A DNA stretch of 64,000 bases from Sphingobacteriaceae bacterium. Its GTDB lineage: Bacteria; Bacteroidota; Bacteroidia; B-17B0; Aurantibacillaceae. The position numbers and the translations under genes are program-made. The stretch covers positions 1-64,000 of the forward strand of contig JADJMM010000019.1 of assembly GCA_016709575.1 (NCBI GenBank), in the 5' to 3' direction. Of this stretch, positions 7,607 through 18,303 are shown piece after piece. The notes beneath the pieces are model-generated. The model did no database searches. It was given only the letters and a program-made list of their open reading frames with translations, and had not been told where the DNA came from. Each line of letters begins with the position of its first letter. Position 1 is the stretch's first letter.

Positions 7607-9114
7607 TTATGATTTTAAACGCTCTAAATTTTTGGCGATATATGCCTGAGTAGGGAAATGCGCTTTTTGAATTCGCACGGCATAATTAATACTATCTAAT
7701 AATTCTTTTTGTTTTTCATCCACTATATTTTTCTGCGCTTCAACTTCTGTTTTTTGTAGTTCAATAATTGCTTTTTGTTTTTGAGTTATTTTAAAACGGT
7801 TATACATGAAGCCTGCAAACACAATTACTAATCCTAAACCTCCAAATAAAGCATACTGACGATTTTTTCTCATTGTAAGTTCAGCTTCTTGTTTTTTTAT
7901 CTCAGCCGTTTGAATAATTTTTCTTTTACATGAGCCACTATCAGTAGCAGCTTTTTTTATCGTATTCATATTTTAATTGCTGTGAATATGCTGCTTTTCT
8001 GGTTTCTTGATTACTTATGCTATCGCGCATCTTAATATGCAATTTGTAATTCTCAATAGCCAACTCGTATTTACCTGTAAATTTGTATATATTATATAAA
8101 TTATCGGCTGCGCTTTTTATATCCTGCGGATATCCAATTTTCTTACTAATCTCCATACTTTTTAAACTATACCCGAGAGCAAGATTGTATTTTTTTTGTT
8201 TTATATATAAAGAACCAATATTGCTGAGCGTATTAGCAGTACCATGCGCATCTCCTATCTCTTCGTATAGTTTAAGACATTTGATATAGTTGTTAAGAGC
8301 ATCGTTTGGTTTTTTTAAGTCGTCAAATACGGTTCCGAGATTATTCAAACAGGCAGCCATACCTTGTAAGTTTCCGATACTTTCATATAATTTATAACTT
8401 TCATTATATTTTTCAATAGCAATCATATGATCACCTCTGTCATCATAAACTGCACCAATGTTAACTAACGAGATAGCCATTCCTTGTACATCCTTAATCC
8501 TTTTATATAAGGTATGTGACCTTTATTATAATAACTAAGTGTTTTTCATAATCACTCTGACCATGATAAATGTAACCGAGGTTATTCAAACAATATGCAA
8601 GCCCCAAAGTATCACCAATTTCTTCAAGCAATTTTAAACTTTCCGTATAATTTACGAGTGCTAGCTTTATATTCCCTTGTTTTTGATAAGTTAATCCAAT
8701 ATTATTTAAAGAAGAGGCTGTTCCTTTTTTATCCTTTAACTCTTTATATATTTTTAAACTCGCTGTATAGTGTTTTATAGTTTCAACTCCCTCATTTTTT
8801 TCTGTAGCTTCAAAACCCAAATTGGCTATAGAGCCTGCATACAGTTTTCTATAGTATAAAAACTCTTTACTCCCGGGTTTTGCCGACTTTAGATGTGTTT
8901 CACAAATAGCAAAAATTTCATGGTTAAAGGCTCGCCATTCAGCAGTAGTGCAGGCTTCAACTAGTTGGTTTAAGATTATACATTTTACACTATCGTTTTT
9001 CACTTTACTTAACGCAAGTTTCAACGAGTCAATTTGAGGAGATTGAGCCAATAAAGTATTGTAATCGGTAGTTAAGCCGATAAACACACAAGCTATTTTT
9101 AATATTGTTCTCAA
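7607..9114 (-). CDS. TPR-repeat membrane protein (first of two paralogues; frameshifted)
   Basis: Three open pieces join into one protein of about 500 residues. It starts with a signal-like segment (TTG start, MRTILKIACVFIGL, ends LLAQ), then tetratricopeptide repeats of the NNIGLTYQKQGNIKLALVNY type from about residue 85 to 370, one transmembrane helix (YALFGGLGLVIVFAGFMYNR) and a coiled coil (KQKAIIELQKTEVEAQK) ending ELLDSINYAVRIQKAHFPTQ and AYIAKNLERLKS. The frame breaks near 8500 and near 7965. The DSINYA.RIQ element usually leads into a SpoIIE phosphatase domain, which is absent here. Probably periplasmic TPR sensor with a short cytoplasmic tail. Its TTG start overlaps the stop of the upstream paralogue. 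Confidence 0.75.
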
Positions 9115-10726
9115 TTCTTTTTTAATCTCGCTAAATTTTTTGCCAAGTAAACTTCAGTTGGCATGTTTGCTTTTTGAATCCGTTTGGCATAATTAATACT
9201 GTCAAGAATTTCGCCTTGTTTTACTTCAGCTAAAGCTTTTTGCTGTTCCACTTCTTCTTTCTGTAATTCAATTATACTTTTTTGATTCTGTGTAATTTTA
9301 AAACGATTATATATAAACCCTGCAAAAACAATTACTAGTATTAAACCACCTAATAATGCATACTGCATATTTTTTTTATTCTTTATTTCAGTTTCCCGCT
9401 TTTCTATTTCGGCGTTCTGAACTTGCAATTCAGTTGCATACGCCATGCTGTCGGTAGCCATTTTTTTATCATAGTCGTATTTTAACTGTGTTCGAACGCC
9501 AGCTTTTCGGTTTTCTACATTATTAACACTATCCCGCATTTGAATCAATAATTCATAATTCTGCAATGCCAATTTTAAATTTCCGGTTTTAGTATAAATC
9601 TGATATAAATTATCCGCTGCGTTTTTAATATTATTCGGAAAGCCAAGCTCTTTACTTATTAAAAGACTTTTATTACAAAACTCAAGTGCTTTGTCATATT
9701 TCTTTAGTGAAAAATAAATGCCACCAATATTATTCAGCGAAGTAGCTATTCCTGATTTGTTATTTAAGACTTCTTGTATTTTTAAGCTTTGCGTATAATA
9801 ATCAAGAGCCTTTTCATCATTATTTAAATGTTGATAAACTGTGCCAATGTTGTTTAACGAATGCGACATCCCATCCAGGTCATTAATCTTTTTCTGTATT
9901 TCAAACCCTTTTGTATAATATTTAAACGCCTCTTCCATATCTTCTTTATCCTGATAGATGTTCCCAATGTTTATAAGGCAATACGATAATCCATAATCAT
10001 CTTTAATTTCTTCTTGTATTTTTAAGCTTTTTGTGTAACAATCCATTGCTTTCTTGGTATCGCCAAGCTCTCTATACAGAGTTCCAATGTTGTTTAAGGA
10101 ATTTGAAATTGCGGGTTTGTCTTTAATCTCCTCACGCAGATGTAAACTTTTTGTATAATATTCTAAAGCTTTAGGAATATTACCCTGATGTTTATAGGTT
10201 ACACCTATATAGGTAAGCGCATGCGCCATTCCCGTTTTATCCTTGTTCTGCTCATGATATTTTAAACTTCTGGTAAAGCAGTCCATTGCAGCTTTTATAT
10301 CCCCTGATATTTTATAAATACTCCCCAGATTTACCAAAACATTAGCCAGACCTTCACTGTTTTTAGTTCCTCATTTAGTTTTAAGCTTTTTAAAAAGTAA
10401 TCGAGCGCTTCTTTATTTTCTCCATGCATTGATGCCAGAAAACCAAAGTTATTGAAAGATTCGGCGTAATGTCTTTTAAAGGCGAGGAGTTCCGTCGGCC
10501 TTAAATTTTTTTTAAAGTTGGTTTCACAAATGGTTTGAATTTCTTCATTGTATTTTATCCAAACAGCATCTTCTTCTTCAACTTCAATTAATGCAAGTAA
10601 AATATTACATCTTACAGTATCGTGGTTCGCTTTGGTTAATGCAATTTTTAATGAATCAGAATTAGTTTGAGAATAAATTCCTGTCAGAGAAATAAAATAA
10701 AATACTATGACAAGAATTTTATTCAT
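9111..10726 (-). CDS. TPR-repeat membrane protein (second paralogue; one frameshift)
   Basis: Same architecture as the gene that follows it: signal peptide (MNKILVIVFYFISLTGIYSQ), a Cys-containing N-terminal module (DTVRCNILLALIEVEEEDAV), about seven TPR units with the repeat SLNNIGTLYRELGDTKKAMD and CYTKSLKIQEEIKD, a helix (YALLGGLILVIVFAGFIYNR), and a coiled coil ending EILDSINYAKRIQKANMPTE, VYLAKNLARLKKN. A missing A in AAAAAC near 10350 splits it (LNEELKTVKVWL instead of LNEELKNSEGLANVLVNLG). There is no output domain after the RIQ helix. The pair probably arose by tandem duplication and may act in protein-protein sensing at the inner membrane. Confidence 0.78.
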
Positions 10727-10730
10727 CCGA

Positions 10731-11915
10731 TTAAGAATTTAAAACCTCAATAATTATTTGAAGGGCAGCTCTTAATTCTTTATTCTTAATAATAAGGGGA
10801 GGGGCAATACGCATAGCTGTTGCGCAATGAAGGAACCAATCTACAATAACACCTTTTTCGATGCAAGCAGTAATGATTTTCATATTTAAATCAGCATCGC
10901 CAAATTCAACAGCACATAATGCACCGGCGCAACGTACTTCTTTTATTTTGGGATGGACTAAAACTTCCAGTAATACTTTTTCAATTTCATCAGCACGGAG
11001 ATATAATTTTTCTTCAACTATAACTTCTAAGGTTGCTTTTGCAGCGGCAACACAAACAGCATTGCCTCCGAAGGTGGTTATGTTTCCGAGTACCGGATTA
11101 TTAGTAAAGCAGCTCATGAGTTTCTCACTCGCAACAAATGCACCAATTGGTAAACCGCCGCCCATGCCTTTCGCAATTAATAAAACATCGGGTGTTACGT
11201 TGTAGTTCTCGAAAGCAAAAAGCATTCCGGTTCTTCCAAATCCACTTTGTATTTCATCAAAAATTAAAAGTGTGCAGGTTTCATCACATTTTTTTCTTAG
11301 CTCTTTTAAAAACTCTGTATTAGCTTTATGAATGCCGGCCTCACCTTGAATAGGCTCAATAATAACACAAGCTGTTTTAGTGGTGATTTGATTTAGCTGA
11401 GAAAAATGATTGAACTCTAATTGAGTTACATCAGGTAATAATGGTCTGAAACTTTGTTTGTATTCTTCATTACCCATTACACTTAATGCGCCATGTGTAC
11501 TACCGTGATACGAATTCTTAAAACAAATAATCTCACTTCTACCGGTAACACGTTTCGCTAATTTTAAAGCGCCTTCAGTAGCTTCAGTTCCTGAGTTTGT
11601 GTAATAAATACAATTTAATGAAGAGGGCAATAATGAAGTCAGCAATTTTGCATATTGTGTTTGTGGATGCTGAACATATTCACCATACACCATTAAGTGC
11701 AGATAAGTTTTAGCTTGCTCATTAATGGCCGACACAACTTTTGGGTGACAATGACCTAAATTACTAACAGAAATTCCACTGATTAAATCAACATATCTTT
11801 TACCACTAACATCAATTAAATGAATGCCTTCAGCTTTTACAATCTCTAATCCAAGTGGAGTAGGAGAGGTTTGCGCTACATTGTGTAGAAAAATATTTCG
11901 GTGGTTGACGTTCAC
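10731..11915 (-). CDS. Class III PLP-dependent aminotransferase (acetylornithine/ornithine type)
   Basis: A 394-residue fold-type I aminotransferase. Visible signatures: GKRYVDLISGISVSNLGHCH, the NSGTEATEGALKLAK phosphate-binding loop, YHGSTHGALS, IIEPIQGEAGI, LIFDEIQSGFGRTGMLFAFE, and the PLP lysine in LLIAKGMGGGLPIGAF. The subgroup includes acetylornithine and ornithine aminotransferases; the substrate cannot be fixed from sequence alone and no arginine genes are next to it. It starts with GTG overlapping the TGA of the methyltransferase gene (GTGA), so the two are translationally coupled. Confidence 0.88.
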   Translation of the reverse strand: MNVNHRNIFLHNVAQTSPTPLGLEIVKAEGIHLIDVSGKRYVDLISGISVSNLGHCHPKVVSAINEQAKTYLHLMVYGEYVQHPQTQYAKLLTSLLPSSLNCIYYTNSGTEATEGALKLAKRVTGRSEIICFKNSYHGSTHGALSVMGNEEYKQSFRPLLPDVTQLEFNHFSQLNQITTKTACVIIEPIQGEAGIHKANTEFLKELRKKCDETCTLLIFDEIQSGFGRTGMLFAFENYNVTPDVLLIAKGMGGGLPIGAFVASEKLMSCFTNNPVLGNITTFGGNAVCVAAAKATLEVIVEEKLYLRADEIEKVLLEVLVHPKIKEVRCAGALCAVEFGDADLNMKIITACIEKGVIVDWFLHCATAMRIAPPLIIKNKELRAALQIIIEVLNS

Positions 11916-12493
11916 TTCTTAACGAATTTAATAAATAATTCTCTTCCTTCACGTGGTTTAATAGAATTGTAGCAAGATTCAAATGTATTGAGTTCAAAAT
12001 AAGGAGAAAAATAGTTTGTGTACTCTGCTTTATTCCCACTAAATGGTGGACCTTCTTTCTCAAATACAGTATCAAATAAAACACCAACTAATTTTCCTTT
12101 TGGTTTTAACAATGAGTGCATGTGTTTAGCGTAATCTGGTCTTAACTTAATGTCAATGGCGCAGAAAAAAGTTTGTTCAATAATTAAATCGTATTGTCCG
12201 GCATGCTTAAAAAAATCATCTTGTATTAATTGTGATGAAGGAAAATCCTTACAGCGTGCTTTAATGTTTTTTAAAGGAGCTTCAGCAAAATCTAAAACAA
12301 ATACATTTTTGAATCCGCTATTGAATAAATATTCGGCTTCGTAAGAATTACCGGCGCCGGGAATTAGGATTTTTAATGATTTGTCCTTTAGCTGATCGAA
12401 ATACGTTTTAAGTGGGGTAGTGATTTCGCCTGTATCCCAACCGAAATTGTTTTCAATATAACGGGTATTCCAATACTCGCTGCTTAGTTGCAT
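11912..12493 (-). CDS. TPMT-family SAM-dependent methyltransferase
   Basis: 193 residues. YWNTRYIENNFGWDTGE at the N-terminus and LKILIPGAGNSYEAEYLFNS identify the thiopurine S-methyltransferase-like family, with the adenosyl-binding VFVLDFAEAPL and the later YDLIIEQTFFCAID. Bacterial members methylate small thiol, selenium or other compounds; the substrate is unknown. The gene sits 2 bp after a CorC-like gene and overlaps the aminotransferase by 4 bp, suggesting one transcript. Confidence 0.85.
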   Translation of the reverse strand: MQLSSEYWNTRYIENNFGWDTGEITTPLKTYFDQLKDKSLKILIPGAGNSYEAEYLFNSGFKNVFVLDFAEAPLKNIKARCKDFPSSQLIQDDFFKHAGQYDLIIEQTFFCAIDIKLRPDYAKHMHSLLKPKGKLVGVLFDTVFEKEGPPFSGNKAEYTNYFSPYFELNTFESCYNSIKPREGRELFIKFVKK

Positions 12494-12494
12494 T

Positions 12495-13787
12495 TTATTG
12501 CGGACTTAAAATTTTTAAACGAATGCTCTCCACACTTTGATTACTGCGTTTTAAAATTGTTATTTCGTAACCATCTTTTTCACGCTTATCATTTACAGGT
12601 GGAATTCTTCCAAAGACATAATTTACGTAACCGGAAACTGTTTCATAATGCGGACTCTCAGGTAAAGCTACAGGTAAAACATTATTAACGTCAACCATAC
12701 TTGATTGAGCGTTTACAATATATTCAGTATCACTTTTCTTTTCAACGTCCGGCTTTTCCTCATCGTGTTCGTCTTGTATCTCACCAACTAATTCTTCAAT
12801 AATATCTTCCATGGTAATAATACCAGCAGTAGCACCGCGTTCGTTAGTGACCACCGCCATTTGTATATGATGTTTCTGGAAATCGCGTAACAGTTCGTTA
12901 ATCTTCATGCTCTCAGGCACAAAATGAACAGAGCGCATAATATCTTTAATACTTTTGAATTTATTTTCGATAACAGCTTTTAATAGATCTTTGCTGTGTA
13001 CAATACCAATTACGTTATCGATATCACCCAAATAAACCGGCATGCGCGAAAAACCTTCTTCAATGATTTGTTTTATCATTTCATCGCGCCCAATTTCAAC
13101 ATCTAAAGCCACAACGCGGTTTGTAGAAACTAATATTTGTTTTACAATACGATCATCAAAATCAAATACGTTTTGAATTAATTCGTTTTCGCTTGGTTTA
13201 ATAGCGCCGCCTTCTTCACTTTCGGTTAGTATTAAACGTAATTCTTCTTCCGTGTGAACGTCATCATCAAAACCTTTAATGCCAAGCACTCTTAATAAAA
13301 CACCTGATGATTTATGGAGCAACCAAATAAATGGTCGGAATACAAAATAAAATATTTTTAAGGGTAATGAAATTAACAAGGCGGTTTCTAAAGAAAATTT
13401 AATCCCCACCATTTTAGGAATTTGCTCGCCTAAAACAATGTGTAAAAATGTAATTAAAGCAAAGGCAATCGGAATTGAAATACTATGAATTGTAACAGGA
13501 GAAAGTGATGTTCCGAATTTATGAAAAATGGCGGTTACCAAATGAGCGACAACTTCTTCACCAATCCAACCTAAACCTAAACTGGATAATGTAATACCTA
13601 ATTGTGTTGCAGAAATTGTAGAATCTAATTTTTCGGTTAAACTCTTTGCTGTTTTAGCGCGCTTACTTCCTTTTTGGATTTTTAAATCTAATTGTGAGGA
13701 ACGAACTTTTACCAAAGAAAATTCAGCTGCAACAAAAAATCCATTAAGGAAAACAAGTAATAAAGTGAATAGGAGGTCTAATAACAT
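12495..13787 (-). CDS. CNNM/CorC-type hemolysin family protein
   Basis: 430 residues with a DUF21/CNNM transmembrane domain (residues 1-190; FLNGFFVAAEFSLVKVRSSQ, TISATQLGITLSSLGLGWIG, VLGEQIPKM), a CBS pair (about 210-335; STNRVVALDVEIGRDEM, GFSRMPVYLGDIDNVIGIVH, AVVTNERGATAGIITMEDII EELVGEIQDE) and a C-terminal CorC/HlyC domain. Family members move or sense Mg2+ and related divalent ions at the inner membrane; haemolysin is a historical name. It heads a run with the methyltransferase and aminotransferase genes. Confidence 0.92.
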   Translation of the reverse strand: MLLDLLFTLLLVFLNGFFVAAEFSLVKVRSSQLDLKIQKGSKRAKTAKSLTEKLDSTISATQLGITLSSLGLGWIGEEVVAHLVTAIFHKFGTSLSPVTIHSISIPIAFALITFLHIVLGEQIPKMVGIKFSLETALLISLPLKIFYFVFRPFIWLLHKSSGVLLRVLGIKGFDDDVHTEEELRLILTESEEGGAIKPSENELIQNVFDFDDRIVKQILVSTNRVVALDVEIGRDEMIKQIIEEGFSRMPVYLGDIDNVIGIVHSKDLLKAVIENKFKSIKDIMRSVHFVPESMKINELLRDFQKHHIQMAVVTNERGATAGIITMEDIIEELVGEIQDEHDEEKPDVEKKSDTEYIVNAQSSMVDVNNVLPVALPESPHYETVSGYVNYVFGRIPPVNDKREKDGYEITILKRSNQSVESIRLKILSPQ

Positions 13788-13831
13788 GGTATATACAAAT
13801 ATATCAAAATTGTTGAGTAATTAAAGGCAAA

Positions 13832-14560
13832 TTATTTTCCAACGCAGGAAAGCTTTATAGATGAGCTAACTAAATTATGGCTACTTGAATCTAATTGATA
13901 CTTTTCAGCAATCAAAGTGTGATTGCTAAGCCAAACCAATTCATTGGCCCCCCATTTATTTAATACTCTTCTCCAGTTTAATTTTAATGAATCCGATTCA
14001 ATATCATACATCTCAATACCGTTAAGAACAAATCCGGCTTGCAAATCACAGCTTGACGCTGCTAAGTATTTATTGTTTGGAGAAATAGCCGGTATACCGG
14101 ATATAAACGTTTCCTTTCCGGTCTTAGTATTAATCATTAAATACTCAAATGATTCGAAATAGGCTATAAATACTAGATAATAATTAATAGGATTTATTTT
14201 ACCAATATATTCGTAATCGGCGAAATTATCGCTTTCCATATCTTTATCACTCACTAATTTTTTGAAAGTACCGTTGTCGAGTTTCAAAAATAAAGTATCA
14301 CCATTACGAGAAATAAATTTCGAGTCTCTTGCAATATTATTTCTTTCGGAAGTATCCGGTTTGAAATTAAAGAGCGAATTAAATACCTCTTCAGTAGTAT
14401 CAGTAATTGCTAATAAATTTTCGCCACCGTAAAAGGTATCTATTTCGGAAATTAAAGTTTTAGGTGTTGTTTCTAACACAGGAGTTTCCTCTTTAACATC
14501 CGTTGCACAGGAAAAGAAAATTAGAGTAATGAGTACAAGAAGACTGACTCGGGGATTCAT
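13832..14560 (-). CDS. Lipoprotein of unknown function
   Basis: Starting at ATG 14560 gives MNPRVSLLVLITLIFFSC, a signal peptide with the lipobox cysteine at residue 18, followed by an acidic Thr-rich linker (ATDVKEETPVLETTPK) and a soluble region of about 200 residues with a calcium-loop-free, beta-propeller-like look (ETFISGIPAISPNNKYLAAS). An upstream in-frame start is possible but would hide the signal peptide. The start lies 1 bp after the stop of the HTH/coiled-coil gene, so the two are probably cotranscribed. No family name can be given. Confidence 0.7.
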   Translation of the reverse strand: MNPRVSLLVLITLIFFSCATDVKEETPVLETTPKTLISEIDTFYGGENLLAITDTTEEVFNSLFNFKPDTSERNNIARDSKFISRNGDTLFLKLDNGTFKKLVSDKDMESDNFADYEYIGKINPINYYLVFIAYFESFEYLMINTKTGKETFISGIPAISPNNKYLAASSCDLQAGFVLNGIEMYDIESDSLKLNWRRVLNKWGANELVWLSNHTLIAEKYQLDSSSHNLVSSSIKLSCVGK

Positions 14561-14561
14561 C

Positions 14562-14905
14562 TTATTTAAGTTTATTGAGTTGGGTTTGTTTCTCCTCAAT
14601 CATTTTTTTCAGAAGAGCAATTTCTTGTGATAAATCGGATTGATCCTTTTGTTCATCATCATCCCACAACTTGTTAATGTAATAAGGTTTTTCGTTAGCG
14701 TTGTAGTAAGGTTGATTGGAACGGAAGAAACTATATAAAGGAATTTTTAATCCTTTTGAGATTAATTCAAGCGTGCGTAATTCTAATCGTTTTGTTTCGA
14801 GAGCTGTTGTTAAAGCTTCTTCGCTCATACCAACGTACTCTGCTAAATCTTTAAACGAATACTTTTCTTTTTCTAATATCTCTAGAACTTTTCTTTTAAA
14901 TCCAT
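14562..14905 (-). CDS. XRE-like helix-turn-helix protein with C-terminal coiled coil (one frameshift)
   Basis: From ATG 14905, adding one A in the AAAA run near 14896 gives MDLKRKVLEILEKEKYSFKD followed by LAEYVGMSEEALTTALETKR and LELRTLELISKGLKIPLYSF: a small lambda-repressor-like HTH in which KDLAEYVGMSEEAL is the recognition unit. The rest is a linker (FRSNQPYYNANEKPYYINKL) and a coiled coil (SQEIALLKKMIEEKQTQLNK). Length about 115. It probably is a DNA-binding regulator, perhaps of the lipoprotein gene just downstream; without the restored base only the part from residue 28 on is open. Confidence 0.65.
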
Positions 14906-14934
14906 TGCGATAGTAAAATTAACAAAAAATCGGG

Positions 14935-16449
14935 TTACTTAACGCCACCCATTAGTTTTTTGATAAATGGCGATAAGGCTATAATAACGACGCCAATTAT
15001 TAATGAATAAAGCCCTAATTGCTTATAACCCTCAGTATAAACTAAAAGCTTCTCCATATTGGTTGAATTTTGAGAAGCCTCAGCAATATTTGCTCCTAAC
15101 AAACCGGCAAAGTATTGTCCGTAAGCACTAGCCAAAAACCACATACCCATAGCAACAGCCTGTACTTTTTGTGGCGAAAGTTTTGTCATAACCGACATCC
15201 CAATTGGCGATAAACACAACTCGCCAAAGGTGATGATGAACCAACCAAAGGTGAACAAACCTAACGAAGTAACACCATTTTCGTCACTGAAAAATTTGGT
15301 GTAATAAAAAACATAGAACCCAATAGCTAAGAATAAAAATCCTAAACCAAATTTTACAATAGTGTTAGGTTCGATTTTGCGTTTGTTCATCCAAATCCAT
15401 ACCAAACCGAGTAGGGCAGCGAATGAAATTACAAATAAAGAGTTGGAGGAGTTGTTTACACCGTTAGGGTCTAATGGTAAACCCAACACATTACCACTTA
15501 AATTGTTCGCCGCAAAAATACTTAAAGAACCACCGCTTTGTTCGAAGAAAGCCCAGAAGAAAATAGAGAAGAACATAAATAGAATGGCAGCAACTAATCG
15601 TTTATTTTCAACGGCGTTAAAATTCCTCATCTCGTAAAATAAATACAATAACGAAACAGGACCAATGATATACATAAACATATCGGTATATCCGCTATTA
15701 GAAACCATTGCAATTATTATTGGAACAATTGCCAATGAGCCTGCCATGGTTAAGTATTCATATAGCTTTCTTTTTTTAGGTTCAAGATGTGCTATAGGTG
15801 AATTACCGATACTCGCTAAACTTTTTTGTGTTTGTGTGAAAGTGAGTAAACTTATAACCATTACAACAGCGGCTAAACCAAAAGCAACATTCCATTCTAA
15901 TCCTTCAGGAACAGCACTGGCGAATAAAGCGCGTTTACCAATTGCGATACATAAATAACCTCCAAGTAATGCGCCTAAGTTTACAGCGGCGTAGAATAGA
16001 GAAAAACCTGCATCAGTGCGAGGGTCGCCATCTTTATATAAGCGACCAACAATTGTAGAAATGTTTGGTTTAAAAAATCCTGTACCAACAATATTGAAAC
16101 CAATACCTAAAAAGAAAAATTGTTTGGGATCGATAGCAAGAACAATACTTCCTACAATCATTAATAATCCGCCCCAGAAAAGTGATTTACGGTAACCTAA
16201 AATTTTATCAGCAAATAATCCTCCAACAAAAGTAAACGCGTAAACAAATGCTTGTGAGGCGCCATATTGTAAGTTAGCAGCAACTTCATCTAAGTTAAGC
16301 TGACTAACCATGAAAAATACCAGCATGCCCCGCATTCCGTAGAAACTAAAACGTTCCCACATTTCACTAAAAAACAAATACCATAATTGTTTTGGGTACT
16401 TGCCTTTAAAGTTTTGAATTTCTTCTAATTCTGCTGAAGTGTCTGACAT
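14935..16449 (-). CDS. POT-family proton-dependent peptide transporter (first copy)
   Basis: 504 residues, about 12-14 membrane helices. The POT signature is intact: EMWERFSFYGMRGMLVFFM (ExxERFxxYG), GLFADKILGYRKSLFWGGL and the FKPNISTIVGRLY motif, plus FFEQSGGSLSIFAANNL in the middle. These transporters import di- and tripeptides with protons across the inner membrane. The gene lies 4 bp downstream of a second POT gene and the two form an operon-like pair. No frame problem in this copy. Confidence 0.93.
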   Translation of the reverse strand: MSDTSAELEEIQNFKGKYPKQLWYLFFSEMWERFSFYGMRGMLVFFMVSQLNLDEVAANLQYGASQAFVYAFTFVGGLFADKILGYRKSLFWGGLLMIVGSIVLAIDPKQFFFLGIGFNIVGTGFFKPNISTIVGRLYKDGDPRTDAGFSLFYAAVNLGALLGGYLCIAIGKRALFASAVPEGLEWNVAFGLAAVVMVISLLTFTQTQKSLASIGNSPIAHLEPKKRKLYEYLTMAGSLAIVPIIIAMVSNSGYTDMFMYIIGPVSLLYLFYEMRNFNAVENKRLVAAILFMFFSIFFWAFFEQSGGSLSIFAANNLSGNVLGLPLDPNGVNNSSNSLFVISFAALLGLVWIWMNKRKIEPNTIVKFGLGFLFLAIGFYVFYYTKFFSDENGVTSLGLFTFGWFIITFGELCLSPIGMSVMTKLSPQKVQAVAMGMWFLASAYGQYFAGLLGANIAEASQNSTNMEKLLVYTEGYKQLGLYSLIIGVVIIALSPFIKKLMGGVK

Positions 16450-16453
16450 GTTT

Positions 16454-18142
16454 TTATTTTACACCGTGCATCATTCTCCTTAACATTGGAGTAATAGCGA
16501 ATAAGACGATTGTAGCTAATCCGGTTAATACCACAAACACCATGAAGAATTCATATAGGTTGTGAATTTCCATTCCAACAAATACTGGATTTGAAGCACT
16601 GATTTGATTCTCGTCTAATAATTTTATTTGATCAGCAGTTGGTGTAATTGTTTTATCAAGGATGGCTTGTAAATCAATTCCTAATTCCTGTGCTTTTTTA
16701 AATTTATCACCTGTTGCAGGGATTAAAGCTCCTAATGATCCTGCTAATGCATAACCTGCAGCGTTAGATAAAAAGAATACACCAAATAGTAATGAAGCAA
16801 AACGTTTAGGAGATAATTTACCAACTAAAGATAATCCAATTGGAGATAAACAAAGTTCTGCGAATGTCTGAATTAAATACAATAAGATTAACCATTGAAT
16901 GCCTAATAAACCACTGTTACCTAAATCTTTTACGTTATGAGCAATGATGAAATAACTCACAGCAATTAATCCTAAACCAATAGCTTGTTTTACTGTTGAT
17001 AATGGTTCTTTCCCTTTAGCTCTTAACTTATCCCATAAAATACTAAATGGAAACGCAAATGCGAATACGAAAATACCATTGAAGATTTGCACCATACTCG
17101 GCGGCATTTTCCCAACCAAAAATATGTCTGTCGGTTTGATTATCTGCGATGAATGTTAGTGATGAACCTGCTTGTTCGAACGCTGCCCAGAAGAATACAA
17201 TAAAAATCCTACAATGTAAATAACTAAAATGCGTTGTAATTCTACTTTAGTTAAAGATTTGTCAGAGATAATTAATCCGGCTAATGTTAAACCTAAAGCG
17301 TAAATAATAGGGTAAATAATTGTTTTAACAGGATTTGTTCCGGCTAATAAATATCTGAATACAAAAAACAAAACAACAAAGGAAATGGCAGCGAGTAATA
17401 AAGACTTTGCGGAAAAAACAGCTTTTTGAGATTCGCCTTCTTCAAAATCTGATGCATCATTATGTTTTGGTAATCCACCTAATGGTTTTCCTTCTGGTGT
17501 AACTACATATTTGTTTTTTAGAAAATAGAAAACCGCAGTTCCGATTAGCATTGCTAAGGAAGCTGCTAAGAATCCCCATTTGAAAGCATGAATATCACGA
17601 ATACCACCCGGATCTTTAACGTCACCAACTAAAGGACAAATTAACTGACCTAAGAAAGCGCCTAAGTTAATTCCCATATAGAAAATAGTGAAAGCTGTAT
17701 CTAATTTGCTTTTTTCTTGTTTAGGGTAAAGACTTCCCACCATTGAAGAAATATTTGGTTTGAAGAATCCATTACCAAAAATGATGATAGTTAATGCAAC
17801 CCATAATAATGTTTTTGCTAAATCAAGATTAGTAGAAAATACTGAAGCACTTCCAAATAAAATTAATTGTCCAACTGCCATCATTAAACCACCAAGCATG
17901 ATACAATTACGGTTACCGAAAAAACGGTCGGAAATAAAACCACCTAACATTGGGGTTAAATAACACAATCCTAAAAATCCACCATAGATTAAAGAAGAAT
18001 CAGCTTCTTTCATCATTAATGAATTCACCATAAATAAAGTGAGGATGGCACGCATTCCATAAAAGTTGAAGCGTTCCCACATTTCGGTTCCGAATAATAC
18101 CCAAAGTCCTTTTGGATGAGCAGTTTGACTAGTTTGGTTCAT
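16454..18142 (-). CDS. POT-family proton-dependent peptide transporter (second copy, frameshifted)
   Basis: N-terminal piece 18142-17156 and C-terminal piece 17119-16454 belong to one protein of about 560 residues. Signatures: TEMWERFNFYGMRAILTLFM, FGNRNCIMLGGLMMAVGQ, FFKPNISSMVGSLYPKQEKS. Between the pieces the third frame reads FIVFFWAAFEQAGSSLTFIA then DNQTDRHIFGWE, which is the conserved mid-protein POT segment, so two single-base changes near 17200 and 17115 disrupt it. The C-terminal half contains the LAELCLSPIGLSLVGKLSP-type motif (FAELCLSPIGLSLVGKLSPK). Expected to import short peptides like its neighbour. Confidence 0.88.
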
Positions 18143-18226
18143 AGATTTAGATTAATGAGTGGCTAAAATAGGTTTTTTATTTAAAAGTGAGCAAGGGCAG
18201 ATTGGGGAGATTTACATTGGAGGATA

Positions 18227-18285
18227 TAGGATTTAGGATTAAGGATATAGGGAATTGATCTCGTTAGTAAAACCACTAAATCCTA
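18227..18285. repeat. Intergenic inverted repeat
   Basis: TAGGATTTAG at 18227-18236 is inverted as CTAAATCCTA at 18276-18285, with further GGATATAGG and CCTAACTCC-like repeats around it. It lies between the POT genes and phaB and looks like a dispersed intergenic repeat. Confidence 0.4.
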
Positions 18286-18303
18286 ACTCCTTTATTCTAA
18301 TTC

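Noticed and set aside
7527..7649. A 40-codon plus-strand ORF starting MINKLLYNNRQ
   Set aside because: It overlaps the C-terminus of the TPR gene on the opposite strand, has no promoter or conserved feature, and is likely chance.
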